Shown: in pieces, positions 17,735 through 26,057 of the stretch | Numbering within the stretch: position 1 is the first letter of the stretch | Layout of the letters: each line of letters starts with the position of its first letter | Source: Phycisphaerales bacterium | Lineage (GTDB): Bacteria; Planctomycetota; Phycisphaerae; Tepidisphaerales; Tepidisphaeraceae | Reading direction: 5' to 3' | NCBI GenBank assembly: GCA_020847375.1 | Contig: JADLCB010000021.1 | Coordinates: 124,001-188,000 of the forward strand | Length of the DNA stretch: 64,000 bases | The notes under the pieces: generated by a model | Databases searched by the model: none | Seen by the model: only the letters and a program-made list of their open reading frames with translations | What the model was told of the DNA's origin: nothing | Program-made: the position numbers and the translations under genes

Positions 17735-18724
17735 ATGACGCGCGAGACGAAAATCGGTTTGCTGGTGGGTTTGGCCTTTATCATTGTCATTGGCATTTTG
17801 CTCAGCGACCATGTGACCATGACCAGCCAGCCACCACAGGCGGCACTGACCGAAGCAGGGCCCAATGTGCGTCAGGCGGTGGCGGTTCCCAGCGTGAGCA
17901 ATTCGGCGGTCTCGCCACTTACGCCCGAGAACGTAACCCCCCAGCAGACGGTTCTCATTCAGCAGGATCTGCATCAGCCGCAACCTGCGCCGCAGGTCAA
18001 TGTGCGTGTTGGAGGATCGGATCAACCGGCCATCGCCGTGGCAACGCCAGATGCAGCAGCACCGGCAGCGGCCATCAGCCAGGACAATCCTGGGCAACAG
18101 CCCGCCCAGCCCTATATTTCGCAACTGCCACAAAATGGCGACCAGCGCCTTCCCGGGCAAATCGCCATGGATCCGCTGCAGCAAACCGCCCGTAATCATG
18201 GTGAAGCATTGATTCCGGCGGATAACCGCACCAACACCATCACCGGTGCTGCGGCTATCCATGCGAATGATCGTACGGTCAGCACACAGGAATATGTTGT
18301 TGTGGCGGGTGATACGCTTTCCAAACTGGCTGGTCGATTCTACGGTGCCAACACCAAAGCCAACCGCGATTTGATCGTTCAAGCCAACCCGTCGCTGAAA
18401 GAAAACCCCAATCTTCTGATCGTTGGCCGGGCTTATCTCATCCCCAGCCAGAAGATTACCGCTGCCGTCAGCCCGTCGCCCACTCAGGCGGTCGCCGCGG
18501 CTGCGCCACAACAGTCTGTCCAAAACGCGGCTGCCCTGAACAGTTACAATTATCAGGTGCAATCAGGCGACAGCCTCTGGAAAATCGCCACTGAACAACT
18601 CGGCGATGCCGGCCAGGTCGCCACGATCAAAACCCTGAATCAGGATTTGCTCAAAGGCAGCGATGTGGTCCGCGTCGGTATGACGCTCAAGCTGCCCGGC
18701 AGGGCGCTGAGCCGGGCTGATTAA
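17735..18724 (+). CDS. membrane-anchored protein with two LysM domains
   Basis: 329 residues from ATG 17735 (a GTG two codons before is possible). One N-terminal TM helix at about 8-25 (GLLVGLAFIIVIGILLSD), then a ~160-residue Pro/Gln/Ala-rich linker. Two LysM domains follow at about 194-241 (YVVVAGDTLSKLAGRFYGAN) and 277-323 (YQVQSGDSLWKIATEQLGDA). LysM binds the glycan strands of peptidoglycan, so the protein should tether the inner membrane to the wall. Position between rsmH and the FtsL-like gene suggests a cell-wall or division role. Confidence 0.85.
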   Translation: MTRETKIGLLVGLAFIIVIGILLSDHVTMTSQPPQAALTEAGPNVRQAVAVPSVSNSAVSPLTPENVTPQQTVLIQQDLHQPQPAPQVNVRVGGSDQPAIAVATPDAAAPAAAISQDNPGQQPAQPYISQLPQNGDQRLPGQIAMDPLQQTARNHGEALIPADNRTNTITGAAAIHANDRTVSTQEYVVVAGDTLSKLAGRFYGANTKANRDLIVQANPSLKENPNLLIVGRAYLIPSQKITAAVSPSPTQAVAAAAPQQSVQNAAALNSYNYQVQSGDSLWKIATEQLGDAGQVATIKTLNQDLLKGSDVVRVGMTLKLPGRALSRAD

Positions 18725-18802
18725 GTCCGGAACCGGCGCGACGCGCAGGCAACCACAACGAGTTTCGGGTTTCGGACTTTTGTTCACTGAAAAGAATCGA
18801 TC

Positions 18803-19096
18803 ATGGTCAAACTTCTGGTATGTTTGATTTCGTCGCTGGTTCTGGCCACGCTGGTCATGCAGTTGCGCCAGCAGAAGCTGGACTTGAGCTACCAGACCAA
18901 TCAACTGCACCAGCGTATTGAAAATCAACAGGCCAAACTCTGGAGCCAGCAATTGCGCATCGCGACCTACACCGCTCCACGCGCCTTGATTGAAGCGGTT
19001 GATTATCAGCAGATCAATCTCGTGGCTGCCACCCCACTGCCGGCGTCCACCCGTATTGTCACCAGCGATACGACGCGGAACCCGAAACAAAACTGA
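18803..19096 (+). CDS. small bitopic coiled-coil protein, FtsL/DivIC-like
   Basis: 97 residues: very short N-terminus, one TM helix at about 3-19 (LLVCLISSLVLATLVMQL), then a Gln/Leu-rich coiled coil (about 20-60, LDLSYQTNQLHQRIENQQAK). It ends with TAPRALIEAVDYQQINLV. This is the size, topology and end-motif layout of FtsL/DivIC proteins, in which a coiled coil is followed by a short segment near a Pro and a small conserved helix. It lies two genes after rsmH, where ftsL is usually found next to rsmH. FtsL evolves fast, so recognition is by shape and location only; a general coiled-coil membrane protein is the alternative. Confidence 0.5.
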   Translation: MVKLLVCLISSLVLATLVMQLRQQKLDLSYQTNQLHQRIENQQAKLWSQQLRIATYTAPRALIEAVDYQQINLVAATPLPASTRIVTSDTTRNPKQN

Positions 19097-19120
19097 AGAC
19101 TGCATTTTTTTGATCGTCGA

Positions 19121-19957
19121 TTACACGCCAGCAATGACCAGCTCACGCGGCGGCGAAGAGATGACCCCATTGCGCGCAGCCAGTTGATAAAACAGGCGAA
19201 TCGCTTCCAACTGGCGCGGACCGATGTCAAATTGCAGATTCCGCGTCAGGTACGTGCGCGCCAGCTCCGGCGGCCAGCCTAACTCAGCCGCGTGACGCTG
19301 AACGATGATATCGATATTGACCAGACCTTGGCGCTTGGCCTGTTCGAGAATAACCGGCAAATCGCCCAACTGCACTCCTGGCCGAGCCATCCAGGCGGCA
19401 AAAACAAACGGCAACCCTGTGTGTTCCCTCCAGGCCTGACCCAGATCCAGTTGATACGGAAAATCATCACCCTTCTGCCTGACCACCTTATCCCCGATCA
19501 GCAACCGGGCATGAGCCTGGCCAGCCCGATCGGTCGATTCCGGCGATTGCAGATCGACAAACTGCGGCTTGAGGTGGTAATGCTCCGCCAGAATGACGCG
19601 CGCCAGACCAACCGACGTATGCGAATGATTGTCGCATGCCAGAATTTCTATTTTATCGATGGGTACACGACTAAAAATGCGCACCGTCAGCGTCTGGCCA
19701 TCGGAACCAATACCGGCGCTGGGAACAAGGGTTAACCCCTCCATGCGCTGGTAATCAATGATGGGCAACATGGCGATATCAAATTGCTTTTGCTGCAAAC
19801 CCGCGAGCAGACGCGCCGGTATATCCAGCTTCAGTTTTACCCCCGGCAGTTCGTCCAGACCCCAGATCAATGGTTTGGTGTTCAGATAACTGACTGCCCC
19901 CACGCACAACGTGGCGGCAAGGGGCGGAACATCACGCAAAGAGACGGTGGCGCTCAT
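19121..19957 (-). CDS. mqnA: chorismate dehydratase (menaquinone futalosine pathway)
   Basis: 278 residues, normal length. MqnA removes water from chorismate to give 3-enolpyruvylbenzoate, the entry step of the futalosine route. Seen: VGAVSYLNTKPLIWGL at the N-terminus, which is the family hallmark, then the two-lobe periplasmic-binding-protein fold with FDIAMLPIIDYQR, DNHSHTSVGLARVIL, LIGDKVV and GLPFVFAAW. The MqnA/MqnD fold shares these motifs, but SYLNTKPL is MqnA-like. It links functionally with the amidohydrolase at 13574. Confidence 0.9.
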   Translation of the reverse strand: MSATVSLRDVPPLAATLCVGAVSYLNTKPLIWGLDELPGVKLKLDIPARLLAGLQQKQFDIAMLPIIDYQRMEGLTLVPSAGIGSDGQTLTVRIFSRVPIDKIEILACDNHSHTSVGLARVILAEHYHLKPQFVDLQSPESTDRAGQAHARLLIGDKVVRQKGDDFPYQLDLGQAWREHTGLPFVFAAWMARPGVQLGDLPVILEQAKRQGLVNIDIIVQRHAAELGWPPELARTYLTRNLQFDIGPRQLEAIRLFYQLAARNGVISSPPRELVIAGV

Positions 19958-20091
19958 GATGCTCTATCCTAGCGGTATTGGCTGGTCGATGATGGAAATT
20001 TCAACGATTTTGACACGTGACCATTCTGATTCAGTAGCGGCCGTGCTGATCGACCGGGTGCCCGCGCGAATGGCGCGCACGATGCAAAGGG

Positions 20092-21006
20092 CTACTTTCC
20101 AGGATAGGGCTTAACCACGCGCTGCAGCAAGTCTGCCCGCTGATCTGCGGTCAAAGGCGTAACGGTCAACAGCAGGCGTTCCTCGGACTCATCCGCCTCT
20201 TTTTTGATCTGAATATCGACGACTTTCACCGGAATCCAGCGATTAAACACCCCGCCCACATTCACGGGGACAAACACGACTGGATCACCAGGCTGATGGT
20301 TGAGCACCTGCAAGAGCAGTTTACCCATGGCTGCATGAATTAGGTCGTCGTTGGCGATACCATCGGGGCTGATCTTGGCACGACGTTGCCAGACAGGCAG
20401 ATGCTGACGAATCTCCGCCAGCAGTTTCTGTTTTTGCGAATCCCACAGCCCCTCCGGCAGTGATAATTTTCCCCCCATGACCTTGACGAAATGCAAATCC
20501 AGATGGCCGTCGCGCGCCATCTGTGGTTGGAAATGAACGCTGACTTTGGTGTCGGGTAACAGGCCCAGATCCTTGATTTGGCCTACCAGAATCAAACGCC
20601 CGTCATGCAGGGTAATCCGTGGGTCTTCCAGATAACGCCCCAGTTTGGTTGGCCAGTTGTTCACCTGCGACCAGCTCTGATACAGGGCATTGAGTTCGGT
20701 TGCGGAAAATGAGATGAGAATTGGTTTGGTGTCCGCCAGCGCTTTTTGGGTGGCGGCTGGATCGTTGCGATCAAGCTCGGTGATCTGATGGGCATGGGCT
20801 TGGGCGATTTGGTTCTGCGCGGTGATCCAGGTTTGTTCAGCACGGGCAGCCGCCCGGGCCATTTCAGCCTCATTCAACACCGGCGGGTACCACTCCGGCG
20901 TACCGCTCAACTGCCATAACCCCCCGCTGGCCAGCACAGCCACCAACAGCAACACCAGCGCCACAGCCAGAAGTATTTTCTTAATTCGTTTTTTCGTTTG
21001 GGGCAT
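20092..21006 (-). CDS. unknown membrane-anchored protein
   Basis: 304 residues. A basic N-terminus (QTKKRIKKI) and one TM helix at about 11-30 (LLAVALVLLLVAVLASGG) place the rest outside the cytoplasm. A helical stretch with Ala/Glu (about 44-75) is followed by a mixed alpha/beta domain with LADTKPILISFSATELNALY, GQIKDLGLLPDTKVSVHFQP and a C-terminal DPVVFVPVNVGGVFNRWIPV. I do not recognise the family. It follows no clear operon partner: mqnA lies 134 bases downstream on the same strand. Confidence 0.6.
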   Translation of the reverse strand: MPQTKKRIKKILLAVALVLLLVAVLASGGLWQLSGTPEWYPPVLNEAEMARAAARAEQTWITAQNQIAQAHAHQITELDRNDPAATQKALADTKPILISFSATELNALYQSWSQVNNWPTKLGRYLEDPRITLHDGRLILVGQIKDLGLLPDTKVSVHFQPQMARDGHLDLHFVKVMGGKLSLPEGLWDSQKQKLLAEIRQHLPVWQRRAKISPDGIANDDLIHAAMGKLLLQVLNHQPGDPVVFVPVNVGGVFNRWIPVKVVDIQIKKEADESEERLLLTVTPLTADQRADLLQRVVKPYPGK

Positions 21007-21162
21007 ACGTTAATAAAAGGTTAATCGGCAGATTAAAGCCGAAGCTTGTCAAACCGGCAAATATCGGCGGTTGCACCCAATCAGCGGGTAAATCCTCTGA
21101 TGGATGGCATTTACAAGCAATAAAGCTTTCCCATCTCGCCGGATCAGGCACGGGTAAGCTGT

Positions 21163-21181
21163 CGAAAAATGTCGTTTTTCG
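21163..21181. promoter_or_regulatory. perfect inverted repeat upstream of 21267 gene
   Basis: CGAAAAA-TGTCG-TTTTTCG: seven-base arms around a five-base loop, about 85 bases before the ATG at 21267. It lies between two divergent genes, so it is better read as a regulatory palindrome or small hairpin than as a terminator. The run of T inside the arm is weak as a terminator stem. Confidence 0.3.
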
Positions 21182-21266
21182 TCAGGAGTATTGGCTGGGC
21201 GTGGTAAAATAGAGTGTGGCGCAGCGTTCGCATTGAATCGTGCCGGCTGCGTTGCACTGCGTTTTT

Positions 21267-21755
21267 ATGACCAGCTCAGCCCATTCCATCCCCGCCAGTT
21301 ATTTGACCCAAGTCCGGCGTCTGCGGGCGGCGCTGCGCACGCGCCCGGAGATAATGCACCGCGCACTGGCAGCGCTGAATCAGCAGCATGACCGCTTGGC
21401 GGATGCCCAAACGGTGGAAGCAGTCGAAATTTCTGCTGCACCGACTCCGGCAATAACCGATGCTGCCCAGCTATTTGCCCAGATTGTCAAAGGTTACGTT
21501 GACGGGCCGGTTTTACGCTATTCACTGCGGCAGAAGTTGCTCCAACAGGCGGATCAACTCGGTATTCATCGATTTGAAGCCAACCTGATCATTGCCACCA
21601 TTCAGCATCGCTGCCGCCATCTTGCTGCGACGCCTGAATCAGCATCCGCATTAATCTCCACACCCGGCACCCCTAAGCGAATTTGGACTACCCTATTGCT
21701 GGCTGTTATGATCCAAGCCGGTATTGTGCTGTCCGCTTGGTATCTGCTGGGGTAA
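21267..21755 (+). CDS. unknown tail-anchored small protein
   Basis: 162 residues from ATG 21267; a GTG nine codons earlier is in frame. The N-terminal and middle parts are helical and soluble, with a dense motif GYVDGPVLRYSLRQKLLQQA followed by LGIHRFEANLIIATIQHR. A single hydrophobic helix closes the protein (about 145-160, LLLAVMIQAGIVLSAWYLL), so it is tail-anchored with the bulk in the cytoplasm. I do not recognise a named family. Coding is well supported by the conserved-looking Arg/Leu core and a clean TM end. Confidence 0.6.
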   Translation: MTSSAHSIPASYLTQVRRLRAALRTRPEIMHRALAALNQQHDRLADAQTVEAVEISAAPTPAITDAAQLFAQIVKGYVDGPVLRYSLRQKLLQQADQLGIHRFEANLIIATIQHRCRHLAATPESASALISTPGTPKRIWTTLLLAVMIQAGIVLSAWYLLG

Positions 21756-21821
21756 GTCTCCGCGGCAATTCACGCCGACTACTTCCTGGCTGGTCAATCA
21801 TCAGCGCCGGCGCTCATCGGT

Positions 21822-23507
21822 TCATCGCAGGAAAATTGCCCAAGCCAGCACCAGCACCGGCAGCAGAATCGGTATGGCGTAACGGAATACGTAGCCGAAG
21901 AAACTGGGCGTCGGCACACCGGCGTTTTCAGCAATACTTTTTACCATGAAATTCGGCCCGTTGCCGATGTAGGTCATCGCCCCAAAAAGCACCGCGCCCA
22001 TCGAAATAGCGATCAGGAACTGATTCAGTGGCGGATAACCGGTGAGAAAACCGACACGCACTTCTTCCTGAGTCAGCGAACCGGCGTCCACCCGATCACC
22101 GTGATATTTAACCAACGACGCCACCGCCATGGTCAGCATCTGCTGCTGGTGTTCATCCAGACCCTCCCGATCAGATGCGGTAATGCTGCTGCCAGGCCGC
22201 TTGGCGATGGCCACCGCCCGGTCAACCATCTGGCCGTCAAGGGCACCCAGCTCGGTTTTCAGGAATGTGAGATAAGTCGGGGCATTATCCAGCACGCTGG
22301 AAAGCGACCCGACCGCAAAATAATACTGCCCCGGCGTTTTCAGGAGTGAACCACCGCTGGCGCTGGTGTGATACAGATAATTCAGCGCTGGCAGCATCGT
22401 CAGAAAGATACCGATAAACAAATACGCCACTTCACGAATCGGGGCGTAGTTAAAGCGATTTTCGCCATGAATCCGCCGGGGTGTAATCGCCAGCGAGGCA
22501 AAGGCTGCCACCACCATGAAAATCTCGCGCACCGGCGCTTCAAATCCGAAGTAGCTGTTGAGCTGGGCGTTGATCGAGCTGTGCAGCAGGATTCCGGCCA
22601 GAATCAACCCGATGAAGGCGAGATTCAATCCGCCGTAGATGCCCAGCGCCGGACCAAGGTCTTCCGCCTGATAAGCAGACCGGCCATTGCGCTGCCGATC
22701 ACGCTGATCAAAAATGTAAAACACCGCCAGCAGCACCCCCACCACCAGCGCCCAGATCGACCAGCAATGTTCCAACACCCAGAAAAAAGGGACACCTTTG
22801 AGATACCCCAAAAATAGCGGTGGATCGCCGATGGGGGTCAGGGATCCGCCGGCATTGGCGATGATGAAGATAAAAAAAACAACGTGATACGGGCGCACAT
22901 GCCCTTTGTTGAGGCGCAGATACGGGCGAATCAGGAGCATCGAAGCACCGGTGGTCCCAAACAGATTGGCAATCACCGCGCCCAGCAGCAGCAGGATAAC
23001 ATTGGCCAGCGGTGTCGATTGCGCGCGGACACGGATCAGAATGCCGCCGGATACGACAAAAAGCGAGCCGAGCAGGTAGATGAAGCTGATATATTCCGCC
23101 AACGACCTCGCCACATTGGCCGGCCCGTGTTCCACCCTGAGCAGGTAGTAACCGCCAACCAGCAGGCCCAGACCAATGGCCACCTTGGCATAGTTGTGCT
23201 CCCACCAGTGGCTGGCAATAAACGGCATGGTGGCAATGGCTGCCAGTAGCAGTACAAACGGCGCCACCCACGGCAGGGCCACGCTCGCCTCGGCAGCGCC
23301 ATGGGCAAAATGTTCAAGAAAATATCCAATCACCGCCAGCACCAGGGCTGCTGCAAAACCCAGAATCAGCGCTGGCCGCGATAAAGGGGGAGCCACCTTT
23401 TCAGGAATCTGATAACCCGGGACATGCGCCTGTGGATGTCCCAGATATAAAATGCGATTGTTAACGATGAGCTGCGATGCGTTGTTATTATCGTTGTTTT
23501 CAATCAT
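21822..23507 (-). CDS. putative sodium:proton antiporter (NhaD/ion-transporter superfamily)
   Basis: 561 residues with about 11-12 hydrophobic helices from residue 45 to the end. Two family-like motifs fall in the re-entrant regions: NLFGTTGASMLLIRPYLRL and NAGGSLTPIGDPPLFLGYLK. A second SS-LDNAPTYLTFL motif in the C-half (VGSLSSVLDNAPTYLTF) completes the inverted-repeat pattern. These are features of NhaD-like and other IT-superfamily carriers; ion exchange is likely, though a dicarboxylate carrier cannot be excluded. A soluble loop of ~60 residues (about 420-480) is rich in Ser/Asp/Gln. It is a stand-alone gene, 242 bases from the next upstream gene. Confidence 0.8.
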   Translation of the reverse strand: MIENNDNNNASQLIVNNRILYLGHPQAHVPGYQIPEKVAPPLSRPALILGFAAALVLAVIGYFLEHFAHGAAEASVALPWVAPFVLLLAAIATMPFIASHWWEHNYAKVAIGLGLLVGGYYLLRVEHGPANVARSLAEYISFIYLLGSLFVVSGGILIRVRAQSTPLANVILLLLGAVIANLFGTTGASMLLIRPYLRLNKGHVRPYHVVFFIFIIANAGGSLTPIGDPPLFLGYLKGVPFFWVLEHCWSIWALVVGVLLAVFYIFDQRDRQRNGRSAYQAEDLGPALGIYGGLNLAFIGLILAGILLHSSINAQLNSYFGFEAPVREIFMVVAAFASLAITPRRIHGENRFNYAPIREVAYLFIGIFLTMLPALNYLYHTSASGGSLLKTPGQYYFAVGSLSSVLDNAPTYLTFLKTELGALDGQMVDRAVAIAKRPGSSITASDREGLDEHQQQMLTMAVASLVKYHGDRVDAGSLTQEEVRVGFLTGYPPLNQFLIAISMGAVLFGAMTYIGNGPNFMVKSIAENAGVPTPSFFGYVFRYAIPILLPVLVLAWAIFLR

Positions 23508-23750
23508 AAATTACAGGATGTAAATCTGCCAACGACTCCGGACACCGTCGTGCCCGTATCGTACGTAGGGAGACTCTACGCCACCAGAGCGCCTAAGCTC
23601 AAGTGCCCCATCACACCAACCCACCGGCACGATGAGTCAGGGTCGATCAACCATCAGAATCACCAACCATCCGCCCGTGCTTCGCCTGTCTGTGCAGGTA
23701 TTGATCATCGATCTTATTTCGCCCTTTGAACCCGGGATGATGGAGAGGAA

Positions 23751-24131
23751 TTATCCATAACCAAGCTTCTTCAAATCCTCCTCATTCATCCCAAAATGGT
23801 GGCCGATTTCATGCAGGACGGTAATTCGTACCTGCCGCTGCAGTTCCTGCTCGTTACGACAGGCCAGCTCATGGTCGTGTTGAAAGATATAGATCACATC
23901 GGGCATGACGTCGCTCATCTCCACGCTGCGCCAGGTGCGCGGATGGCCGACATATAAACCGAAAAGCAGATCATTTTCGGACAGGCCGGCGGCACGAAGC
24001 TGCTGCGCACTTGGTCGATGACGAATCTCGACCGGCACTTCTTCCAAAAAGCCGGCAAAAGGCTGGGGAAGATCCGCCAGGGCCGATTCAACAATCAGAC
24101 CGAACTTTTCCCGCGATACATGACAGGGCAT
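23751..24131 (-). CDS. small zincin-like metallopeptidase family protein
   Basis: 126 residues, the usual size of the zinicin-like (PF06262-type) family. Zinc motif HEIGHHFGMNEEDL with both His and the Glu, and the family segments NDLLFGLYVGHPRTW and PDVIYIFQHDHELAC are present. The His and Glu make it a likely zinc protein. Its natural substrate is unknown, and some members may have non-proteolytic roles. Lies 78 bases behind pyrK on the same strand. Confidence 0.85.
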   Translation of the reverse strand: MPCHVSREKFGLIVESALADLPQPFAGFLEEVPVEIRHRPSAQQLRAAGLSENDLLFGLYVGHPRTWRSVEMSDVMPDVIYIFQHDHELACRNEQELQRQVRITVLHEIGHHFGMNEEDLKKLGYG

Positions 24132-24209
24132 TGAGTTATCATCATGCGTCCAACCCGATGGAGGCTGGTTTGCTGTTTCTAGCGGTTCGTTATTTGATCG
24201 CTGCGCTGC

Positions 24210-25199
24210 TCACCAGAGCAGATCGGTTGATAAAAAGACCGGCCCATCAGTACACGCCAGACGATAACACCAGTCGCTGCCGGGCATGGGGGCGGCAGCG
24301 GGATCAGCCTTTTTCACGCGGATGACGCACGACTGACACGTTCCCATGCCGCAGGCCATGGCCCGTTCGACGGCGACCTGGCATTCGATCCGGCGTGCTT
24401 CGGCGATCTGGGCGACCCGTTTCATCATGACTTCCGGGCCACAGGTGTAGATAATCGCGCGACCGCGCGCCGGTTCATCCATAAAATAACGATCCAGATA
24501 ACGCTCCAGCGCCTGGGTGACAAAACCCTGATAACCATAGCTGCCGTCATCGGTGCTGATCACTGCGGGAATGCCGAAAGTTGCAAATTCTTCAATATTG
24601 TAGAGTGGTTCAATGCTCGTCGCTGTCGGTGCAACGGCTGCATTGGTAATCGTCAATGGTAATAGATTGCGCGTGACCGCTCCGCAGAACGCCACAGCTT
24701 TGCGCCCAGCCAGTTGCGACGCCAGATAGATCATTGGCGGAATACCCACGCCCCCGCCGACCAGAATCGCAACCGCTTCATCGGAGCTTTTTTGTCCGGG
24801 CAGTGTATGCCGATTGCCCAGCGGGCCGATCAACTGCACTTTTTGACCGGGTTTCAACCGGCTAAGCCAGTCCGTACCCATGCCCACCACGCGATGAATC
24901 AGATCGATTTCGACACCGCCAGCCGAATCACGCCGACCGGCCAGCGAAAAAGGACGGCGCAAAAAAGCCAGCCGCTGACTCAATTCAGCATGGTCAATTT
25001 GCACCGGCTGATCGTCGGCCCAATCCAGATCCTGTTCCTGGGAATAATTCAGCTCCAGATCACGGCAGGCGACCTGTACAAATTGTCCTGGAGCAGTGGT
25101 GGGAAAATGCTGTAGATGTAGAACCAGTTTCCAATGTTCCTGACACAATGGAATAGAGGCCACCACCTCGGCTGCATACTGATCGCGCGTCTGTGACAT
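24210..25199 (-). CDS. pyrK: dihydroorotate dehydrogenase electron-transfer subunit (PyrK-like)
   Basis: 329 residues, longer than the ~260 of typical PyrK. An FAD-binding domain of ferredoxin-reductase type with FLRRPFSLAGRR (flavin), a NAD(P)-binding half with VGGGVGIPPMIYLASQL and IIYTCGPEVMMKRVA, and a C-terminal 2Fe-2S loop ACGMGTCQSCVIRVKK with a distal Cys in RLACTDG. PyrK passes electrons from dihydroorotate dehydrogenase B to NAD in pyrimidine synthesis. No pyrD is adjacent. A soluble NAD-linked ferredoxin reductase is the alternative. A promoter-terminator element precedes it (25270-25409). Confidence 0.85.
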   Translation of the reverse strand: MSQTRDQYAAEVVASIPLCQEHWKLVLHLQHFPTTAPGQFVQVACRDLELNYSQEQDLDWADDQPVQIDHAELSQRLAFLRRPFSLAGRRDSAGGVEIDLIHRVVGMGTDWLSRLKPGQKVQLIGPLGNRHTLPGQKSSDEAVAILVGGGVGIPPMIYLASQLAGRKAVAFCGAVTRNLLPLTITNAAVAPTATSIEPLYNIEEFATFGIPAVISTDDGSYGYQGFVTQALERYLDRYFMDEPARGRAIIYTCGPEVMMKRVAQIAEARRIECQVAVERAMACGMGTCQSCVIRVKKADPAAAPMPGSDWCYRLACTDGPVFLSTDLLW

Positions 25200-25269
25200 G
25201 GCTGCATTGTAAACATTGCGCCGCAGCAGGCTAATCGCCGCGATTCGAGAAAGAATTCAATTAAGGCGC

Positions 25270-25312
25270 AAAAAAACTTCCGGAGGGGTGGCTCCGATCC
25301 ACCTCCGGAAGT
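25270..25312 (-). terminator. intrinsic terminator
   Basis: Minus strand: ACTTCCGGAGG (25312-25302) pairs with CCTCCGGAAGT (25286-25276), an 11-bp GC-rich stem that can be lengthened by GTGG/CCAC, then seven T (25276-25270). No protein gene ends here, so it must end a short transcript or act as an attenuator. Confidence 0.8.
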
Positions 25313-25374
25313 GCGCCACGGCTATAAAGCCGCTGAACTCATGTTGAATAACGCCATCTCGATCAAAGATGACG
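25270..25374 (-). ncRNA. putative ~105-nt small RNA or pyrK leader
   Basis: Bounded by a consensus promoter (25381-25409) and an intrinsic terminator (25270-25312), both on the minus strand. The predicted transcript holds a CATCT/AGATG hairpin, a CGGCT/AGCCG hairpin (25319-25332) and the terminator stem. It also contains a possible 11-codon reading frame (25357-25322, MALFNMSSAAL) whose stop falls in the second hairpin. It ends 70 bases before the pyrK ATG. It may be an independent sRNA or an attenuated leader of pyrK. I cannot match it to a known RNA family. Confidence 0.6.
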
Positions 25375-25380
25375 CTTAAG

Positions 25381-25409
25381 ACTATACCGATGTCCCCTGG
25401 CAGTGTCAA
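25381..25409 (-). promoter_or_regulatory. consensus sigma-70 promoter of the small RNA/leader
   Basis: On the minus strand TTGACA (25409-25404), 17-base spacer, TATAGT (25386-25381). A perfect -35 and five of six -10 matches at ideal spacing. Start point expected near 25374. It drives only ~105 nt before the terminator. Confidence 0.75.
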
Positions 25410-25598
25410 TGACGAGTCTTCAAGGCTTCGGGAATAAATAATATTTTATAAGTATTTTATTTATAGATAGTTACATCGTTACTTAAAAATAAAAGTTGTG
25501 CGATTTTCTCATTCTTACCAATAATTGTTAGCTTTTTGTATGGTACTTGGACTGCCAATTCAAGTAATAGATTCTTTTTTGTACACTCATCATCATCA

Positions 25599-26021
25599 AT
25601 GTCCGATTCACCCTCAGCAAATTGGATTCATGTTGCCATCGGCATCATCATTGATCAGGGGAAGATTCTGATCTGTCGCCGCCGTGATGATGTGCATCTG
25701 GGTGGGTCATGGGAATTTCCCGGTGGGAAAGTGGAACCGGACGAATCGATTCAGCAATGCCTGATTCGCGAGCTGCACGAAGAACTGGGCATCACCGCGC
25801 GTATCGATCAGGCACTGGAGACGATTGAATACCGTTATCAGCAGATCAGTGTTCGCCTTGCACCATTCATCTGCACGATCCAAAGTGGTGCACCGACCGC
25901 TTTGAGCGCCAGCGAGCTGCGTTGGGTCAAACCCGATGAACTTGATAACTACACGTTCCCGCCGGCCAATGCCCGTCTAATTGCTGAGCTGATTGTGCGG
26001 TTTGATTCGTCAAAGAGATGA
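25599..26021 (+). CDS. MutT-like Nudix hydrolase
   Basis: 140 residues from ATG 25599; an in-frame ATG/TTG region upstream adds 21 Ser/Phe-rich residues unlikely to be translated. The Nudix box is intact: GGKVEPDESIQQCLIRELHE followed by ELGI, with all catalytic Glu/Arg. The start VAIGIIIDQGKILICRRRDD and WEFPGG are typical of MutT (8-oxo-dGTP cleaning) and related CTP-hydrolase types. It removes oxidised nucleotides or related diphosphates in the cytoplasm. Divergent from pyrK, with an AT-rich promoter region (25430-25560). Confidence 0.9.
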   Translation: MSDSPSANWIHVAIGIIIDQGKILICRRRDDVHLGGSWEFPGGKVEPDESIQQCLIRELHEELGITARIDQALETIEYRYQQISVRLAPFICTIQSGAPTALSASELRWVKPDELDNYTFPPANARLIAELIVRFDSSKR

Positions 26022-26057
26022 CGGCACGATTGGCCGGCCAAACAAATCGGCTGATGA

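Noticed and set aside
25261..25380. Plus-strand structured RNA (junction of several stems) in the pyrK/mutT gap
   Set aside because: The same stems are better explained on the minus strand, where a promoter and a T-run terminator match them.
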